From: JAJVIP01 sp964405835
Lineage (GTDB): Bacteria > Elusimicrobiota > Elusimicrobia > F11
NCBI GenBank assembly: GCA_964405835.1
Contig: CAYOPN010000057.1
Span: 1 to 12,382, forward strand
Direction of reading: 5' to 3'
DNA length: 12,382 bases
Shown here: one piece after another, positions 1-6,892 of the stretch
Position numbering within the stretch: position 1 is the first letter of the stretch
Layout: each line of letters starts with the position of its first letter
Translations under genes and position numbers: made by a program
Notes under the pieces: generated by a model
The model's database searches: none
Told to the model about the DNA's origin: nothing
The model's input: only the letters and a program-made list of their open reading frames with translations

Positions 1-1335
1 AAATGCGGCCGTCCGCGCAGGCGATTGGGACTTAAAATAACGTGGAGAGTTGAGCACGCCAAACCCGGCGACAACAAAAAGCGCCGCGGCCAGCCGCCCG
101 CGCCATTGCTCGCCGGTCTTCCCGATCAGCCATTGGGAACCAAAAATAGCGCCGACATACAAAAACGGCAAGGCCGGCATGGAATAGATGTCGGCCAGCG
201 AGAGCTGCGTGTTGGCCTGCGACAAGATATGCGGCGCGACGCTGATAAGAGGAGGGACCAAGAACGCCGGCGCGAAGACGGTCAACCCGCCCATTGGCAA
301 CAGATAACAAAAAAGCCGCCAGTATTTTGACGGCTGGTGCAGCAACGCGTTCAAAAACCGGATGGGTTCCATCAAAAAATTGGCGGCAAAATCTTCGTAA
401 CTGTTTCCCAAAAGCGGGTAACGGGAAAAGAGCAACGATTCGCTGCTTCCATCCAAAAACCGCGGGATAAAGACTTTGGTGTGGAAATAAAAGACCGCGA
501 GCGACATCGCGATCATGGCAGCGCCGGTCAACCGCCAGCCGCGCCAGAAACAAAGCATGAGCCCAAACCCGCACACAACCACGGAGACATCTTCTTTAGC
601 GAGCAACGAGAGCATGCTAAAAAAAAACGCCCAGCTGCGTTCGCCGCGGTGCCATGCCGACAGGGCCGCGAACAAGCAAGGCACCAGCCACAAATCCGGA
701 TGGAAATCGTTGGAGAGCGCGTGTTCAAAATAGGGGGAACAAACCAATAGAAGCGCGGCCATGGCGCCGCTTGTGAACGAACCGGTAATGCGTTGCGCTA
801 ACTTCCAAAGGATCGGAACGGCGGCCGACATGAAGACCGCCTGCGCGACCAACAACACCGGCGCGCCGGACCAGACCTTATATATATAGGAGAGAGGCCA
901 GAGGACCCAATTGACATGGATGCCCATGAAGTTTCGCTCCAGTTCCGAGCTCCAAAACCAGTTTCCGTTGGCGGTGTTCCAGCAGATGTTGGAGAAAAAT
1001 CCCAGGTCGTAGGCGTGGGTGGCGAGTACGTAATGCGCGCGCAGCTTGTGGCTGGCCGCGCCAAGAAGGAACGTGATCGCTGCGCCCGCGATCAACCGGT
1101 TCTGTTTTGGGCCGGAAAGTTTTTCCAACTCCGCCGCAAACGCGCCGAGGTGGGTGCTAAGTTTTTCCGAAAAGAACGCCCACACTCCAAACAGAACCAG
1201 CGCAATACCGAGCGCATCGCCCATGGCGCGAATGGAGAGGGGGTGACCGAACAGCGTTCCCTGGTAGGTGAATAGCCAAGGGAACAGTCCAATCAATAAA
1301 CCAAAACCGAATAGGATGATGAGGGGTTTTTTCAA
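1..1335 (-). CDS. DUF2079 family polytopic membrane protein (C-terminus cut by window edge)
   Basis: The minus strand is open without a stop for 445 codons from a TTG at 1335 to the window edge; a TAG lies eight codons upstream, so TTG is the first possible start. A GGGGGA purine run lies about 12 bases before it. The protein begins Met-Lys-Lys-Pro followed by a hydrophobic helix and then alternates hydrophobic segments with loops. The family signature is visible: YDLG at about residues 109-112 followed by a WNT near 119-121, a Gly-Ile-His-Val stretch, FHPDLWLVP near 211-219 and KEDVSV near 247-252. These match PF09852 (DUF2079), a predicted GT-C-like multi-pass family of unproven activity, often found beside lipid-linked sugar genes. 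The glycosyltransferase pair upstream on the same strand fits that setting. Family assignment is from motif memory; the enzymatic role is inference. It is missed if only ATG/GTG starts are searched. Confidence 0.85.
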   Translation of the reverse strand, partial: MKKPLIILFGFGLLIGLFPWLFTYQGTLFGHPLSIRAMGDALGIALVLFGVWAFFSEKLSTHLGAFAAELEKLSGPKQNRLIAGAAITFLLGAASHKLRAHYVLATHAYDLGFFSNICWNTANGNWFWSSELERNFMGIHVNWVLWPLSYIYKVWSGAPVLLVAQAVFMSAAVPILWKLAQRITGSFTSGAMAALLLVCSPYFEHALSNDFHPDLWLVPCLFAALSAWHRGERSWAFFFSMLSLLAKEDVSVVVCGFGLMLCFWRGWRLTGAAMIAMSLAVFYFHTKVFIPRFLDGSSESLLFSRYPLLGNSYEDFAANFLMEPIRFLNALLHQPSKYWRLFCYLLPMGGLTVFAPAFLVPPLISVAPHILSQANTQLSLADIYSMPALPFLYVGAIFGSQWLIGKTGEQWRGRLAAALFVVAGFGVLNSPRYFKSQSPARTAAF

Positions 1336-1350
1336 TTTCGGGTGAGTCCC

Positions 1351-1473
1351 CCTTCGCTAAAGCTACGGGGGACGGCCTTCGCCTTTATTAATGTCGCTTC
1401 GAACCGAAGCTCAACGTCCGGCTTGCCGGCCGTAGCTCCGAACGTCTCTGTTTTTTGTGAGGAGCGAAGGCCG
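1351..1473. repeat. Structured inverted-repeat element between tRNA-Ser and the DUF2079 gene
   Basis: This gap is dense in perfect inverted repeats. CCTTCGCT (1351-1358) pairs with AGCGAAGG (1463-1470). AGCTACGG (1361-1368) pairs with CCGTAGCT (1430-1437). CGGCCTTCGC (1373-1382) pairs with GCGAAGGCCG (1464-1473), which reaches the first acceptor-stem base of the tRNA. A local hairpin GCTTCG-AAC-CGAAGC lies at 1396-1410. The minus-strand end of the element also supplies the purine-rich stretch before the TTG start of the DUF2079 gene. It encodes nothing recognisable. It resembles the short dispersed palindromic repeats (REP or MITE-like) of many genomes, but only one copy is visible here, so dispersal is inference. 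No T-run follows it on the minus strand, so it is not a canonical terminator. Confidence 0.6.
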
Positions 1474-1561
1474 GAGGGGGAGGGATTCGAACCCTCGAAA
1501 CGGGTTTACCCCGTTTACCGGTTTAGCAAACCAGCGCACTAGGCCACTATGCGACCCCTCC
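1472..1561 (-). tRNA. tRNA-Ser (anticodon GCT)
   Basis: The minus strand folds as a 90-nt class II tRNA. The acceptor stem is GGAGGGG/CCCCTCC (1561-1555 with 1479-1473) with discriminator G at 1472. The D stem is GCA/TGC. The anticodon stem is CTGGT/ACCGG with loop TTGCTAA, placing GCT at 1527-1525. The long variable arm has a 7-bp stem AAACGGG/CCCGTTT, typical of serine isoacceptors. The T arm is GAGGG-TTCGAAT-CCCTC. The CCA tail is not encoded (GCC follows), so it would be added by the CCA enzyme. It should read AGC and AGU. It starts 13 bases after the stop codon of the glycosyltransferase-methyltransferase gene on the same strand, so it may be processed from that transcript. Confidence 0.97.
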
Positions 1562-1574
1562 AATACGACGGAGC

Positions 1575-3011
1575 TTACCCTTTCTCTTTTCTGCCGACAA
1601 TCAACACGGACAACCCGAACGGCATCGGGAACAGCTTTTCGATCTCCAGGATGGCCAGCAGCCAATCGAAAATCCGGAGCTGCCGGCTCGGGATGAGCTT
1701 GCGGCGCAATATTTTTCCGTTCACGAACCAGCCGATGGCTCCCAGAAAATTGAGGTAACGGGTTTTTTCAACACGGAAACCGGACTTCTCTAGCAATTCG
1801 GTCAGTTGTTGTTTGTTGTAGCGGCGGAAATGGCCCAGATGATGGTCCATCGGTGTGTAAATGGCCTGGTGCGCCGGCACCAATAGCACGAGCCGCCCGC
1901 CTTCTCGCAACAACGCGTTGATGCCTTTGAGCGCACCGGCATCGTCTTCGATGTGTTCGACCACATTCATCGACAACACGGTGTCGAACTTGTGCTTTTC
2001 ACCGAGTTGTTTGGCGCGCACCGTGTCCAACAAATCGAGTTTTTCAACATTCACATTGGCGTGGTGCTGGTATTGCTGGTTCAGCGTGTCCAAATAAAAT
2101 GGGACGATGTCGGTCGCCAGCACATGCTCGCGGCTCGCGAGAAATTTGGTGATGTTGCCGACACCCGAACCGGTCTCAAGCACCCGTTTTCCGATATACG
2201 GTTCGCATTGTTGAAAAAGCCAGTTGTTGTAATGGCCAGCGCCTTCCATGATGCGCAGCGTCCGCAGTCCCGCGGTCTCTTCGTAGAGATCATCGATGAT
2301 CCAAAACTTTAAAATTGTGTAGATGGCCGACACGCCGTCTTTCCAGCCGATTTTTTTTCCTTCGGCGTAGGAACGGCCGCGATAAGAGATTGGCACTTCG
2401 TAAATAACGCAGCCGAGTTTGGCCAGCTTGGCGGTCACTTCCACTTCAAAACCAAAACGGTTGGAACGGAGCGGAATGCTTTTGATGATCTCGGTCTTGA
2501 ACGTTTTGTAGCAGGTCTCCATGTCGGTGAGGTTCAGGTTCGTAAAAATGTTCGACATAAGCGTCAAGAACCGGTTTCCAATCATGTGCCAGAACATATG
2601 CACGCGCACGCGGCCGCCGCGGAACCGGGACCCGTACACCACGTCCGCATCGCCGGCGAGGATCGGCTCCACCAGTTTCGGGTATTCCTCGGGGCTGTAT
2701 TCCATGTCCGCGTCTTGCACGATCAAAATATCGCCCGTGGCCTCTTGAATGCCGGTCCGGACCGCCGCACCTTTGCCCTGATTTTTTTCGTGATAGACGT
2801 ATTTCACGCGGTTGTTGGCGTCGCCGCCCGCTTGCGAAAGCTTTTCAAAATCTTTCAGAAGGTCCCGCGTTCCGTCCGTCGAAAAATCGTCGACGACAAT
2901 AATTTCTTTGGGGAGCGGGACTTGTTTCACGCGTTCCAGGATCTGGCGGAACGAGGACACCTCGTTGTAGACCGGCATGACGACCGATAACAGCCTCAGC
3001 GAGGAGGTCAT
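1575..3011 (-). CDS. Bifunctional family 2 glycosyltransferase / class I SAM-dependent methyltransferase
   Basis: A 478-aa protein with two enzyme domains. The N-terminal GT-A domain (about residues 5-225) shows VVMPVYNE, IIVVDDFSTDGT, HEKNQGKGAAVRTG and the QDADMEYSPEE metal/sugar-nucleotide motif, then YGSRF. This is the DPM1-like GT2 pattern, which usually moves a sugar from an NDP donor to a polyprenyl phosphate. The C-terminal half (about 255-478) is a Rossmann methyltransferase with SAM motif I LETGSGVGN, an acidic ATDI strand end and the SMNVVEHIEDD post-motif. The start at 3011 is chosen because the GT fold begins there and its ATG overlaps the upstream TGA (ATGA, 3011-3008), indicating translational coupling. 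An upstream in-frame ATG at 3110 would add 33 residues unlike the family. No transmembrane anchor follows the GT domain. The acceptor and the methylated product are unknown. Confidence 0.92.
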   Translation of the reverse strand: MTSSLRLLSVVMPVYNEVSSFRQILERVKQVPLPKEIIVVDDFSTDGTRDLLKDFEKLSQAGGDANNRVKYVYHEKNQGKGAAVRTGIQEATGDILIVQDADMEYSPEEYPKLVEPILAGDADVVYGSRFRGGRVRVHMFWHMIGNRFLTLMSNIFTNLNLTDMETCYKTFKTEIIKSIPLRSNRFGFEVEVTAKLAKLGCVIYEVPISYRGRSYAEGKKIGWKDGVSAIYTILKFWIIDDLYEETAGLRTLRIMEGAGHYNNWLFQQCEPYIGKRVLETGSGVGNITKFLASREHVLATDIVPFYLDTLNQQYQHHANVNVEKLDLLDTVRAKQLGEKHKFDTVLSMNVVEHIEDDAGALKGINALLREGGRLVLLVPAHQAIYTPMDHHLGHFRRYNKQQLTELLEKSGFRVEKTRYLNFLGAIGWFVNGKILRRKLIPSRQLRIFDWLLAILEIEKLFPMPFGLSVLIVGRKEKG

Positions 3012-4063
3012 GAAACCGGGCGGTCCTGTTTGGACAGCGTCAGGAAATAAACGGAGGAAAAAATCATCAAGAGAATAATGACGCGGGCCGAGCCGGCGTG
3101 GAAATTCCAAATTTCATAACCGCGCACGATATAGCAAAACAGAGCCTGCGAAAGAGCAAGCCAGCCCCAGATGGAGGGCGCCTTCAGAAAACAGATCACA
3201 AGCAAGACCGTCAGTACAACAATAACAATGCTGATGCTGAGCGTCCGCTGAAGGTCCGTGGAGGTGACGCAGGTCTCAAAAGCTTTATAGGCCCATTGAA
3301 AAAAACCGATGAAGGGCACCTGGATCCATTGGGCCTCGTTGTAATCCCGCGTCACAGGCAGACGCCATTTCAGATAGGCGGACCAAGCCGCCAATGGAAC
3401 AAAAGACCAAAGCAATTTCGTTGATAAAAACGCGCGCTGGCGCCGAAAAGCCGCTTCGTAGAAAATAATATTGAGCGGCACGAACAGCGCCACTTCCCGC
3501 GCCAACCCCGCCAACGTGAAAGCCATCACGGCCTTCCACGGTTTTCCGGATTCCCAAAAATAGCAGCCCATGAATGCAAACGCGACCGCGAGCGGTTCGG
3601 TCAGCGAACGGAAGACCGTGAAGGTAAGTCCCGTCGTGGCCATGCAACCGATGACCAAAGGGATGCCGGGTATTTTGAGCAAGGCCGCCGTCTTCCAGGC
3701 GACCCATCCGGTCAGAAACCATGCAGCTACATTTACCAACAGCATGGTATAGGGAAGCCGCGTTGGTTCTCCCAACGCCAGCGCGTATGACAACAACGGA
3801 TAAAGGACCCGTTTGCAGCGGTAAGCGGGTGCATCGATATATTTCCAGGCCGTGTCCCCCAACAACAACGGGTCGACCGCCATCGCGTACGAAAAGGCCC
3901 CGTCGTAAGGTTTGTATTCGCGGATGGTGGGATCGATCGATTGCGCGAGCGGCATAATGTTGCTGTTCATGTTTAGGGCATCGCGCACAGAAAAATTCCA
4001 CACGCCGCGGATCGAGTTGTGCCAAATATTAAATGCCAGCAAGAGCCAGAAGGCGGTTTTCAT
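3008..4063 (-). CDS. Polytopic membrane protein, GT-C-like, unknown function
   Basis: A 351-aa, strongly hydrophobic protein with about eight predicted membrane helices. Recognisable features are YDGAFSYAMAVDP (residues 53-65), YRCKRVLYPLLSYALALGEP (81-100) and LARE (187-190). Together they recall a widespread, mostly uncharacterised group of GT-C-like membrane proteins with the Y-D-G and Y-R-x-x-R-x-L-Y-P signatures. I infer a role in handling lipid-linked sugars, because its stop codon overlaps the start of the GT2-methyltransferase gene in an ATGA. The start at 4063 fits the first hydrophobic helix. An in-frame ATG further upstream (4261) would add 66 residues that overlap the divergent RNA methyltransferase and show no membrane character. 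No Shine-Dalgarno precedes 4063 (CCTCCT is there instead), so the start is less certain than the frame. Confidence 0.85.
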   Translation of the reverse strand: MKTAFWLLLAFNIWHNSIRGVWNFSVRDALNMNSNIMPLAQSIDPTIREYKPYDGAFSYAMAVDPLLLGDTAWKYIDAPAYRCKRVLYPLLSYALALGEPTRLPYTMLLVNVAAWFLTGWVAWKTAALLKIPGIPLVIGCMATTGLTFTVFRSLTEPLAVAFAFMGCYFWESGKPWKAVMAFTLAGLAREVALFVPLNIIFYEAAFRRQRAFLSTKLLWSFVPLAAWSAYLKWRLPVTRDYNEAQWIQVPFIGFFQWAYKAFETCVTSTDLQRTLSISIVIVVLTVLLVICFLKAPSIWGWLALSQALFCYIVRGYEIWNFHAGSARVIILLMIFSSVYFLTLSKQDRPVS

Positions 4064-4105
4064 AGGAGGGAGCGGACAATACAAAAGGTGTACACTCGAA
4101 AACCA

Positions 4106-4822
4106 ATGGCGAAAATTAAATTCATTTTGAACCGGCCCCGGAACCCGATCAACATTGGAGCGGCCGCGCGCGGCATGGCCAACTACGGTTTTCGTGAACT
4201 TGTTGTAGTGGAACCCTATGCTCCGATTTGGCGCGAGGTCCGCTCGGCCGTGGGCGCGCACGATGTCGTGAAGAAAGCGAAGAAAATGATGTCCTTAAAA
4301 AAGGCGCTCGGTTTTGCGCATGTTGTGATTGGTACCTCCGCCGGCTCGCGCAGAGGGCCGGGTGGAAAATGGATCGGCCCCGAAGAAGCGCGCGCGCTGG
4401 TGGAAGGGGCGCGCAAGAAAAGACGGTCGGTCGCGGTCGTGTTTGGATCCGAAAAATCCGGCCTCTCCAACGAAGATTTGGACCATTGCCACTACATCCT
4501 CAAACTCCCGACGGCTGTCGATACCCCGTCAATGAACCTGGCCCAAGCCGTTGCGGTCGTCGCCTACATCCTCCGCCATGACCGGACATCGCCGCCGCCA
4601 CCACCGCAATTTGCGGGGCAAGTCCGCGCGGAAGAAGTGGAACGGCTGATCGCCCAGGCCAACATCGCGTTCAAAAAAACCGGGATCCTAAACGCATGGG
4701 ATAAAGAGCGCAGCGAAGGCCGCATCCGCCGCGCTTTTTTTGCGTGGAACCTGACGCCGGTGGACATGGCGATCCTGCACAATTTATTTCGGTGGGTAAT
4801 CCAAAGAGCGGCGAAGTCTTAG
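4106..4822 (+). CDS. SpoU-class RNA 2'-O-methyltransferase, TrmJ-like
   Basis: A 238-aa SPOUT enzyme expected to methylate a ribose 2'-OH in tRNA (or rRNA) using SAM bound in a trefoil knot. All three SpoU motifs are visible. Motif 1 is NRPRNPINIGAAARGM (residues 9-24) with the catalytic-type Asn and Arg. Motif 2 is VAVVFGSEKSGLSNEDL (109-125). Motif 3 is LPTAVDTPSMNLAQAVAVVAYIL (134-156). The Pro-Arg-Asn-Pro-x-Asn-Ile-Gly form and the C-terminal helical extension fit the TrmJ/LasT branch (Cm/Um32 of tRNA) better than TrmH or TrmL, but target specificity cannot be read from sequence. A Pro-rich linker (163-167) separates the fold from the tail. ATG at 4106 is chosen because motif 1 lies at its usual distance; an AAGGTG 15 bases upstream is a poor ribosome site. 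The stop interleaves with that of xth. Confidence 0.92.
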   Translation: MAKIKFILNRPRNPINIGAAARGMANYGFRELVVVEPYAPIWREVRSAVGAHDVVKKAKKMMSLKKALGFAHVVIGTSAGSRRGPGGKWIGPEEARALVEGARKKRRSVAVVFGSEKSGLSNEDLDHCHYILKLPTAVDTPSMNLAQAVAVVAYILRHDRTSPPPPPQFAGQVRAEEVERLIAQANIAFKKTGILNAWDKERSEGRIRRAFFAWNLTPVDMAILHNLFRWVIQRAAKS

Positions 4823-5589
4823 TTGGAAAATTCGGCCCACACCACGGTGTGGTCCGACGGGCTCGGCGCGCGGCGGGGCGTTAGATCCACTTCGGCTTTC
4901 TTGCAGCGTTTGGCCATCACGGGCGTGGCCAGAATATGATCGATGCGCCACCCTTTGTCTCGCGCAAACGAATTCGCGAAGAAATCCCAGAACGTGTACT
5001 GCACCTTGTCCGGATGCAATTGCCGGAACACGTCGATAAACCGTCCGTTGATGGTTTGTAGGTAGGCCGCTTTCGCCTCTTCATGGTAACACGGGTGCTT
5101 CAAATGTTTCTCCGGTGAGTGCACATCGAGTGGACTTGGCGCGATGTTCACATCGCCCAACCAAATCGCCGGAACATCCTTTCCCAAATGTTCATCGAAA
5201 TATTTCTGCAGGAGTTTAAACCAACCCAATTTGTACTGGTACTTCGGCGATTCGATCTCAAACCCTTGAGGCACATACGTATTGATGACCATTACACCGT
5301 CAATCACGGTCTGCAGCATACGGAAATCCTCATTGTCCGGACCCGGATGAAAACCATGGATGACTTTCTCGGGTTTTTTCAAGGTGAGCGTGGCGACGCC
5401 GTTGTAGCTTTTCATTCCGCGGAACGTTACATGATAACCGGCATCAATGAGCGGCTGTGTTGGAAAATCTTCGTCGACAACCTTGGTTTCCTGCAAACAC
5501 ATCACATCGGGCTTGTTGGCTTTGAGCCAGTCGAGAACAATGGGCATGCGCTTGCGGATTGAGTTAACGTTAAACGTCGCGATTTTCAT
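4819..5589 (-). CDS. xth: Exodeoxyribonuclease III (AP endonuclease)
   Basis: A 256-aa member of the EEP nuclease superfamily, close to the usual 250-270 aa of XthA. It cuts DNA 5' of abasic sites and removes 3' blocks in base-excision repair. All catalytic positions of the family are present: Asn7 in FNVNSIR, Glu34 in LQETK, Tyr105 in NTYVPQG, Asp146 and Asn148 in GDVNIAPSPLDV, Asp217-His218 in WRIDHIL and Asp246-His247 in SDHTVV. The product is cytoplasmic, with no signal peptide. The start at 5589 puts the first beta strand (MKIATFNVNS) at the N-terminus; longer in-frame starts would run into the divergent cyclase gene. A perfect TATAAT ends only six bases before this ATG, suggesting a leaderless mRNA. 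Its stop interleaves with that of the converging methyltransferase. Confidence 0.96.
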   Translation of the reverse strand: MKIATFNVNSIRKRMPIVLDWLKANKPDVMCLQETKVVDEDFPTQPLIDAGYHVTFRGMKSYNGVATLTLKKPEKVIHGFHPGPDNEDFRMLQTVIDGVMVINTYVPQGFEIESPKYQYKLGWFKLLQKYFDEHLGKDVPAIWLGDVNIAPSPLDVHSPEKHLKHPCYHEEAKAAYLQTINGRFIDVFRQLHPDKVQYTFWDFFANSFARDKGWRIDHILATPVMAKRCKKAEVDLTPRRAPSPSDHTVVWAEFSN

Positions 5590-5595
5590 TCGGGC

Positions 5596-5605
5596 ATTAT
5601 AGAAT
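5596..5605. promoter_or_regulatory. Overlapping divergent -10 boxes between xth and the diguanylate cyclase
   Basis: The minus strand reads TATAAT at 5601-5596, a perfect -10, six bases before the xth ATG. The plus strand reads TAGAAT at 5600-5605, five of six to consensus, nine bases before the TTG of the cyclase. With the usual 6-7 bases from -10 to the start site, xth would be leaderless and the cyclase would have a leader of only a few bases. No good -35 hexamer is visible at 16-18 bases for either box. The gap between the two genes is only 25 bases, so two polymerases could not bind both at once. Promoter activity is inferred. Confidence 0.45.
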
Positions 5606-5614
5606 GCGCGGGAC

Positions 5615-6892
5615 TTGATTCGCCTACTTCTCATAGAAACAGACGGCAGTTTGTGCGCGCCGCTCATTGCGCTTCTTCAAACGGAGAGCGCTGCGGCGCA
5701 ATTTCAGCTCACTGTTGTTCCTCACCTCGCCGCGGCTTTTCGCGAACTCGAAAGCTCCCCGCCCGCGCTTGTCATTATGGACATCAATCCATCCGAGGAC
5801 CCGGATTTTTCTTTGCTCTCCCGTTTTAAAGCCGGCGCCCCCGAAGCCCCTGTGGTCGCGCTCATGGCAAACGAACATGCCTGCCACGCGGTGCGTGTGC
5901 TTGAGAAAGGGGCCGACGAATATCTCTTAACGTGTCAGGTCGACGCACAGACGCTGGCGGGTTTTATGCAGCGTTCGGTGCGCCGCCGCACCGCCGAGAA
6001 AGCGCTGCGCGAAAACGAGCGCTGGTTCCGGCTCATGATTGAAAATGTCTCGGATGTCATATGGGTGCTCGAGCCGGGCGGCATCATCTCCTACACGAGT
6101 CCTTCCACCGAACGTGTCATCAACCACCGGCCCGACGAGCTGGCCGGGCGCAACGTGATGGATTACTTGCACCGCGACGACCGCCAGCCATTCCTCGCTT
6201 TGTTCGAGAAAACACTTCAGGACGGCGGTTCTCTGCCGCTCGTCCAATTCCGTTTGCGGCGGCCCGACGGAGGCTGGGTTCCGATGGAAGGCCGCGGGCG
6301 CGTCGTGAAAGGTCCGTGGGACCGCCCCGTGTGCATTGTGAACTCGCGCGATGTCTCGCACCGCATCAAAGTGGAAGAGGAGCTTCGCTCCTTGTCGCTT
6401 AAAGACGAACTGACCGGCCTGCACAACCGGCGCGCGTTCGTAAATTATCTGGACCAGCAATTAAAGGTGGAGGAACGTCTGAAAAAAACGGGCTTGAGCC
6501 TTTTGTTCATCGATCTGGATGGTTTTAAGTGGATCAACGACAACTTGGGTCACAAAGTGGGCGACATCGCGCTCGTGGCCGCGGCGCGGTTGTTAAAAAC
6601 CACGTTTCGCGACGCCGACTTGGTCGCGCGCTTGGGCGGCGACGAGTTCGCGGTCTTCCTGACGCAAGGCGACGACGCGATCCCAATCGATATTTTAAAA
6701 AAGCGCCTCACCGATTCTGTTGAAGAATGGAACCGGCGCGAAGAGCGGGCCTACCGGCTTGCCATGAGCGTGGGCGTGGTCCAGCACAACCTGAACACCC
6801 GCATTTCTGGAACCGAATTGCTGCGGCGCGCGGACGAACTCATGTACGAACAAAAGCGCGAAAAGAAACGCCAAAGCGGAGTGTCATCATGA
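5615..6892 (+). CDS. Diguanylate cyclase: degenerate receiver - PAS - GGDEF
   Basis: A 425-aa cytoplasmic enzyme predicted to make cyclic-di-GMP from two GTP. Residues 1-122 form a receiver-like fold with Glu8/Asp10 and the phospho-acceptor position Asp56 (VIMDINPS). The switch Thr/Ser position is Met84 and the conserved Lys after GADEYLL is Thr106, so classical phosphoryl signalling is doubtful. Residues about 132-252 are a PAS domain (WFRLMIENVSDVIWVLEP, then the RRPDGGWVPMEG strand). Residues about 262-420 are a GGDEF domain with DELTGLHNRRAF, FIDLDGFKWIND and RLGGDEF (341-345), so it should be active. RDAD (332-335) five residues before GGDEF is an intact inhibitory I-site. The start is TTG at 5615, at the first receiver strand; ATG at 5604 is out of frame and stops at once. 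There is no signal peptide or membrane segment. Confidence 0.94.
   Translation: MIRLLLIETDGSLCAPLIALLQTESAAAQFQLTVVPHLAAAFRELESSPPALVIMDINPSEDPDFSLLSRFKAGAPEAPVVALMANEHACHAVRVLEKGADEYLLTCQVDAQTLAGFMQRSVRRRTAEKALRENERWFRLMIENVSDVIWVLEPGGIISYTSPSTERVINHRPDELAGRNVMDYLHRDDRQPFLALFEKTLQDGGSLPLVQFRLRRPDGGWVPMEGRGRVVKGPWDRPVCIVNSRDVSHRIKVEEELRSLSLKDELTGLHNRRAFVNYLDQQLKVEERLKKTGLSLLFIDLDGFKWINDNLGHKVGDIALVAAARLLKTTFRDADLVARLGGDEFAVFLTQGDDAIPIDILKKRLTDSVEEWNRREERAYRLAMSVGVVQHNLNTRISGTELLRRADELMYEQKREKKRQSGVSS

Noticed and set aside
32..574. A 180-codon minus-strand open frame
   Set aside because: It lies in another frame inside the DUF2079 gene, which has family motifs and continuous membrane character; this one has neither.
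1450..1457. T6 run as a plus-strand terminator
   Set aside because: No strong hairpin directly precedes it and no plus-strand gene ends here; on the minus strand it is an A-run.
3285..4025. A 246-codon minus-strand open frame inside the membrane protein gene
   Set aside because: Rich in Arg, His and Gly with no membrane helices or domain; the alternative frame carries the coherent polytopic protein and the ATGA overlap.
4064..4105. Promoters in the 42-base gap between the membrane protein and the RNA methyltransferase
   Set aside because: Candidate -10s (TATTGT minus, TACACT plus) match only four of six and lack -35s. The GTGTACAC palindrome at 4088-4095 is too short to call an operator.
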